From assembly GCA_030589835.1 (NCBI GenBank), contig JAUUZS010000119.1, forward strand, positions 1 through 9,474: a stretch of DNA of 9,474 nucleotides, read 5' to 3'. The notes beneath the pieces were generated by a model. The model worked only from the letters and a program-made list of their open reading frames with translations. It had not been told where the DNA came from and made no database searches. Numbering within the stretch: the stretch's first letter is position 1; the number at the start of each line of letters is the position of its first letter. Source of the DNA: Cyclobacteriaceae bacterium. Its GTDB lineage: Bacteria > Bacteroidota > Bacteroidia > Cytophagales > Cyclobacteriaceae. The position numbers were made by a program, and so were the translations under genes. Shown piece after piece: positions 7,225-9,474 of the stretch.

Positions 7225-7731
7225 ATGACACTTATCCTCCATAACATTAAAAAACTAAACGAGATCAAAAGCCTTTTACAAGAATTTCCACAGGACTTGT
7301 ACGCTGAACCAAAGGACATCTTAAGTAATGCGACCATCGGACAGCATTTCAGGCATATCCTTGAATTCTATTTCTGTCTGGAAAAAGGAGTAAAAACAGG
7401 AATCGTTTGTTATGATGAAAGAGCGCGTAATGTGTTGATAGAAACGTATGTGACCCATGCGGTAACGAGTATAGAACAGTCCATCAGCTTTCTCAACTCC
7501 TTAGCGGCTGACCATTCTTTAAAAATGAAAGCAAACTACGCTACTGCTGAAGAGCAAACCATGATACAAACTTCGCTTCTCCGGGAATTGGCATATGCGC
7601 TGGACCATACCATACACCATATGGCGATCATCAAAATTGCACTATCTGCCGAAAAGAACGATATAAAACTAGATCGCAATTTTGGCGTGGCACCATCGAC
7701 GATCAGATATAAAAACCAAGGTGCTGATTGA
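7225..7731 (+). CDS. DinB-superfamily (DinB_2/YfiT-like) putative metalloprotein
   Basis: This 168-residue, mostly helical protein has the four-helix-bundle pattern of the DinB superfamily. Proteins of this fold bind a divalent metal with three histidines and act as thiol-dependent transferases or hydrolases in characterised members (for example bacillithiol or mycothiol transferases). Visible features are TIGQHFRHILEF (37-48) with His41 and His44 on the second helix, and ALDHTIHHMAII (125-136) with His128, His131 and His132 on the last. Together these supply the usual metal site. The C-terminal FGVAPSTIRY stretch (153-162) matches a subgroup common in Bacteroidota. Length and N-terminus look complete; the ATG at 7225 has no strong ribosome site. 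It stands alone, 91 bases after the yceI stem-loop and 203 bases before the next gene. Its substrate is unknown. Confidence 0.85.
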   Translation: MTLILHNIKKLNEIKSLLQEFPQDLYAEPKDILSNATIGQHFRHILEFYFCLEKGVKTGIVCYDERARNVLIETYVTHAVTSIEQSISFLNSLAADHSLKMKANYATAEEQTMIQTSLLRELAYALDHTIHHMAIIKIALSAEKNDIKLDRNFGVAPSTIRYKNQGAD

Positions 7732-7829
7732 TCTTTGTAACAATACCAGGCTGTTGAAAACCAGTGATTGATCATAAGATAAATCTGCCGCACACCAAAC
7801 ATATTCATGAATGGTCACGCTTGAACCCT

Positions 7830-7851
7830 CAAACTTCAAAGGACAAGTTTG
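7830..7851. repeat. Short perfect inverted repeat in the gap after the DinB gene
   Basis: CAAACTT (7830-7836) and AAGTTTG (7845-7851) form a perfect 7-base-pair stem with an 8-base loop. It lies about 100 bases downstream of the DinB gene and 84 bases before the next start. No T-run follows on either strand, so it is a poor intrinsic terminator. It could be an operator, a leader hairpin or chance. Confidence 0.35.
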
Positions 7852-7934
7852 CCTAATGATGTGGGCATGAAAATGAATCTTTGTCAGAAGACAAAAAGCA
7901 ATAATATAAATGACTACTAAAAATATAAAAGTAG

Positions 7935-8603
7935 ATGCATAACGGATTTGCAATAGCCCTCGCATGGCCCGAAACCGTGTGCAAGCAAGCAGGAGCCTGG
8001 TACGATCCTATGCTCTATTATTTGGGGATTAACCGTAAAGGATATTACAGGGTCGGACATGCTGCCTTGCTTCTGGTGGATGATGAAACCTGTTCCTGTC
8101 ACTATTTTGACTTTGGCAGATATCATGCTCCTCCCGGGTATGGCAGGGTAAGAAGCCTGGATACGGATCATGATTTAGTGGTCAATACCCAAGCCAACAT
8201 ATCTGCGGACCGAACAGAAATTCTCAACCTGAAAGAGATACTTTCAGAACTTTACACTAATCCCTCCACACATGGAACGGGAACTATTTTTGGTGCAGCA
8301 ACACGAATATATTTTCGTAAAACACTTTCTTATATACAACATTTACAAGAAAGGGAGTTTATCTCATATGGCCCGTTTATTCCCAAAGGAACAAATTGTT
8401 CGCGCTTTGTAAATACCGCCCTGAAAGCAGGAAAACCTGCTCTTTCGGAAAGGATCAAACTACAATTGCCTCCCATGCTTACACCAACCCCCATGTGGAA
8501 TTTGAAGGCAATTTCCGGAAAGGTTTTCAGCTTCGGACCATCATTCAAGGAATCACCTGAGTTGACAATAATTTTAAACACAAAAATTAATGTAGCCTCA
8601 TGA
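7935..8603 (+). CDS. DUF6695-like protein, N-terminal half: putative permuted papain-fold enzyme
   Basis: This 222-residue protein has no signal peptide or membrane segment, so it is probably cytoplasmic. It begins with FAIALAWPET (5-14), followed by a GYYRVGHAALLLVD stretch (36-49), HYFDFGRYHAPPGYGRVR (56-73), a Pro/Thr/Gly-rich turn with HGTGTIFGAA (113-122), and GTNCSRFVNTAL (152-163). A conserved-looking GHAAL histidine (His42) lies on a strand far before an NCSRF cysteine (Cys155). This is the order found in circularly permuted NlpC/P60 and LRAT-like hydrolases, where His precedes Cys. A thiol hydrolase or acyltransferase is therefore possible, but this is motif inference only. In relatives I remember this region as the first two thirds of a single protein of roughly 340 residues (DUF6695 label, to be verified). 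Here it stops at TGA and overlaps the next start as ATGA. An in-frame TAG directly precedes the ATG, which fixes the start. Confidence 0.75.
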   Translation: MHNGFAIALAWPETVCKQAGAWYDPMLYYLGINRKGYYRVGHAALLLVDDETCSCHYFDFGRYHAPPGYGRVRSLDTDHDLVVNTQANISADRTEILNLKEILSELYTNPSTHGTGTIFGAATRIYFRKTLSYIQHLQEREFISYGPFIPKGTNCSRFVNTALKAGKPALSERIKLQLPPMLTPTPMWNLKAISGKVFSFGPSFKESPELTIILNTKINVAS

Positions 8604-8920
8604 TCAAACTTCCTAAAATATTACCCATACCCGCATTACCAGGGAATCTGCCTCCAACAACAAAATGGCTTGCGGGTGAAGGTGCAGGATCATGGTTTGT
8701 AATAGAAATGGAAAATGACATTCAATATAGAATAGGTAGATTTTCCCCTGAAGGCCATATAGAGTGTGAAGGATTATTCAAATCAATATCAAAAAAAATT
8801 GATTTGAAAAAAGATTATGACATTACCTATCCATCGCATTGCGCTACGGTAACCATTATACAAGAAAAGGAGAAAATTACCTTAACAAGTGATCAGAAAA
8901 ATCTATTTAAACACACATGA
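8600..8920 (+). CDS. DUF6695-like protein, C-terminal half as a separate cistron
   Basis: This 106-residue protein has a proline-rich start (residues 5-20) and then a compact beta-rich domain: KWLAGEGAGSWFVIE (22-36), YRIGRFSPEGHIECEGLF (43-60), YDITYPSHCATVTIIQ (73-88) and a final strand near ITLTS (93-97). The pattern of GxGxGxW, RRFSPxGxI and a late HC resembles the C-terminal part of the Bacteroidota family to which the preceding gene corresponds. In the members I recall both parts are one polypeptide. The ATG overlaps the upstream TGA by four bases (ATGA), so translation is probably coupled by re-initiation; no Shine-Dalgarno is present. This frame is closed by TAA at 8588-8590, which leaves almost no room for a programmed frameshift. 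Its stop in turn forms an ATGA with the next small ORF. The role is unknown; it probably acts together with its neighbour. Confidence 0.7.
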   Translation: MIKLPKILPIPALPGNLPPTTKWLAGEGAGSWFVIEMENDIQYRIGRFSPEGHIECEGLFKSISKKIDLKKDYDITYPSHCATVTIIQEKEKITLTSDQKNLFKHT

Positions 8921-9003
8921 ATCAAATTTCCGATTCGACAATGAACGGTAATATATTTCATAAAATAGCACGTATTAAGCATAAAAAAATAAACAAACCA
9001 TGA
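8917..9003 (+). CDS. Possible 28-codon ORF linked by ATGA at both ends
   Basis: This is a very short frame whose ATG overlaps the stop of the preceding gene (ATGA at 8917-8920) and whose TGA overlaps the ATG of the thioredoxin-like gene (ATGA at 9000-9003). The 28-residue product starts MNQISDSTMNG and has a strongly basic second half rich in Lys, Arg, His and Ile. A second ATG at 8941 (Met9) could also start it. There is no recognised domain. It could be a real microprotein or a translational coupling leader that carries ribosomes to the thioredoxin start. It may also be chance: an 83-base AT-rich gap has an appreciable probability of lacking a stop in one frame. Overlap on both sides is what makes it worth listing. 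Confidence 0.3.
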   Translation: MNQISDSTMNGNIFHKIARIKHKKINKP

Positions 9004-9440
9004 ACATCATTGTACTAATTTACACCTTGGCAATTACCTCTTTTTTTAGTGAACCAAAAATTATTGGCAGCAATCAGAACGATGAAAACACGGGTATCGA
9101 ATTTTTTGAAGGTTCGTGGCAAGAAATACTGGAAAAGGCCAAGGAGGAAGACAAACTCATTTTTCTTGATGCCTATGCAAGTTGGTGCGGCCCTTGTAAA
9201 GCGATGCAAAAAAAGGTGTTCCCAGGGGAAAAGGTCGGGGAATATTTCAACACCCATTTTATCAATGTAAAAATTGATATGGAAAAAGGTGAAGGGCCTG
9301 CTTTATCGGTAAAATATAGGGTTACAGCCTACCCATCACTATATTTTATTGATCATACAGGCAAGGTGGTGACGTCGGCATTAGGATATCATAATGTCAA
9401 TAAACTGCTCAGGCTGGGAGCTGATGCACTAAAAAAATAA
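9000..9440 (+). CDS. Thioredoxin-fold protein with CGPC motif, probably exported
   Basis: This 146-residue protein has a hydrophobic N-terminal stretch (about 2-16) without a clearly basic n-region, consistent with an uncertain export signal or anchor, followed by a thioredoxin domain at about 33-145. The active site is SWCGPCKAM (61-69), with Cys63 and Cys66. The LIFLDAYA strand (53-60) precedes it, and the cis-proline is Pro112 in TAYPSLYFID (109-118). The helix with GSWQEILEKAKEEDK (38-52) before the active-site strand is typical of thioredoxin_7-like proteins of Bacteroidota. These act in disulfide reduction or exchange in the periplasm. It is complete, and its stop is 2 bases from another possible ATG. 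Its start overlaps the 28-codon frame as ATGA, which places it in the same transcription unit as the DUF6695-like pair. The cysteines of those proteins could be its partners, but nothing in the sequence proves it. Confidence 0.85.
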   Translation: MNIIVLIYTLAITSFFSEPKIIGSNQNDENTGIEFFEGSWQEILEKAKEEDKLIFLDAYASWCGPCKAMQKKVFPGEKVGEYFNTHFINVKIDMEKGEGPALSVKYRVTAYPSLYFIDHTGKVVTSALGYHNVNKLLRLGADALKK

Positions 9441-9442
9441 AC

Positions 9443-9474
9443 ATGGCGAAGCCACAAAATAACCTATTTAAACG
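9443..9474 (+). CDS. Possible start of a further gene, cut by the window edge
   Basis: An ATG lies two bases after the thioredoxin-like stop and stays open for ten codons (MAKPQNNLFK) to the right edge. The tight spacing and continuing orientation suggest a next operon member, but too little is present to judge family or even coding status. Confidence 0.35.
   Translation, partial: MAKPQNNLFK

Noticed and set aside
7725..7773. Nine-base direct repeat TGATTGATC, with copies 40 bases apart at the end of the DinB gene
   Set aside because: Only two copies, one partly coding, with no further units; short AT-rich repeats of this kind are expected by chance.
8580..8603. Programmed -1 frameshift joining the two DUF6695-like frames
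   Set aside because: No canonical slippery heptamer is present, and the -1 frame carries TAA at 8588-8590, so slippage at the nearby A-run would terminate at once.

Overview
The window looks like chromosomal DNA from a member of the Bacteroidota, probably the Cytophagales or a neighbouring group. The evidence is the AT-rich composition, the near absence of Shine-Dalgarno sequences, a Bacteroidota-type -7 element (TAnnTTTG), and several families typical of that phylum: YceI beside an ECF sigma factor, a tRNA_anti-like OB-fold protein, a DinB_2 protein with a C-terminal FGVAPSTI motif, and a DUF6695-like protein. Family assignments come from reading motifs and from memory; no database search was run.

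The left part (1-4644) is all on the minus strand. It holds the N-terminal 105 residues of a VC0807-like membrane protein running off the left edge (1-315), a 747-residue peptidase-U32 family protein that is most likely an RNA hydroxylation factor of the RlhA type (598-2841), and a Cys-type sulfatase lipoprotein (3043-4644). The gaps between them are 282 and 201 bases and show no genes.

The middle part (4949-7133) is on the plus strand and divergent from the sulfatase. It reads as one regulatory and envelope cassette: an ECF sigma factor with a TTG start, a small soluble zinc-binding anti-sigma-like protein overlapping it by ATGA, a membrane-anchored OB-fold protein, and a secreted YceI lipid-binding protein. 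A strong stem-loop after yceI closes it. The likely logic is that the sigma/anti-sigma pair controls the two envelope proteins.

The right part starts with a DinB-superfamily protein (7225-7731), followed by a tightly packed run. The run contains a protein with a permuted papain-like His/Cys arrangement (7935-8603), a 106-residue protein overlapping it by ATGA (8600-8920), a 28-codon ORF joined by ATGA at both ends (8917-9003), a thioredoxin-fold CGPC protein (9000-9440), and the first codons of another possible ORF at 9443. The first two appear to be the two halves of what I remember as one Bacteroidota protein (DUF6695 family), here split into two coupled cistrons. This run is the least described part of the window. 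No RNA genes, insertion sequences or CRISPR arrays were seen.
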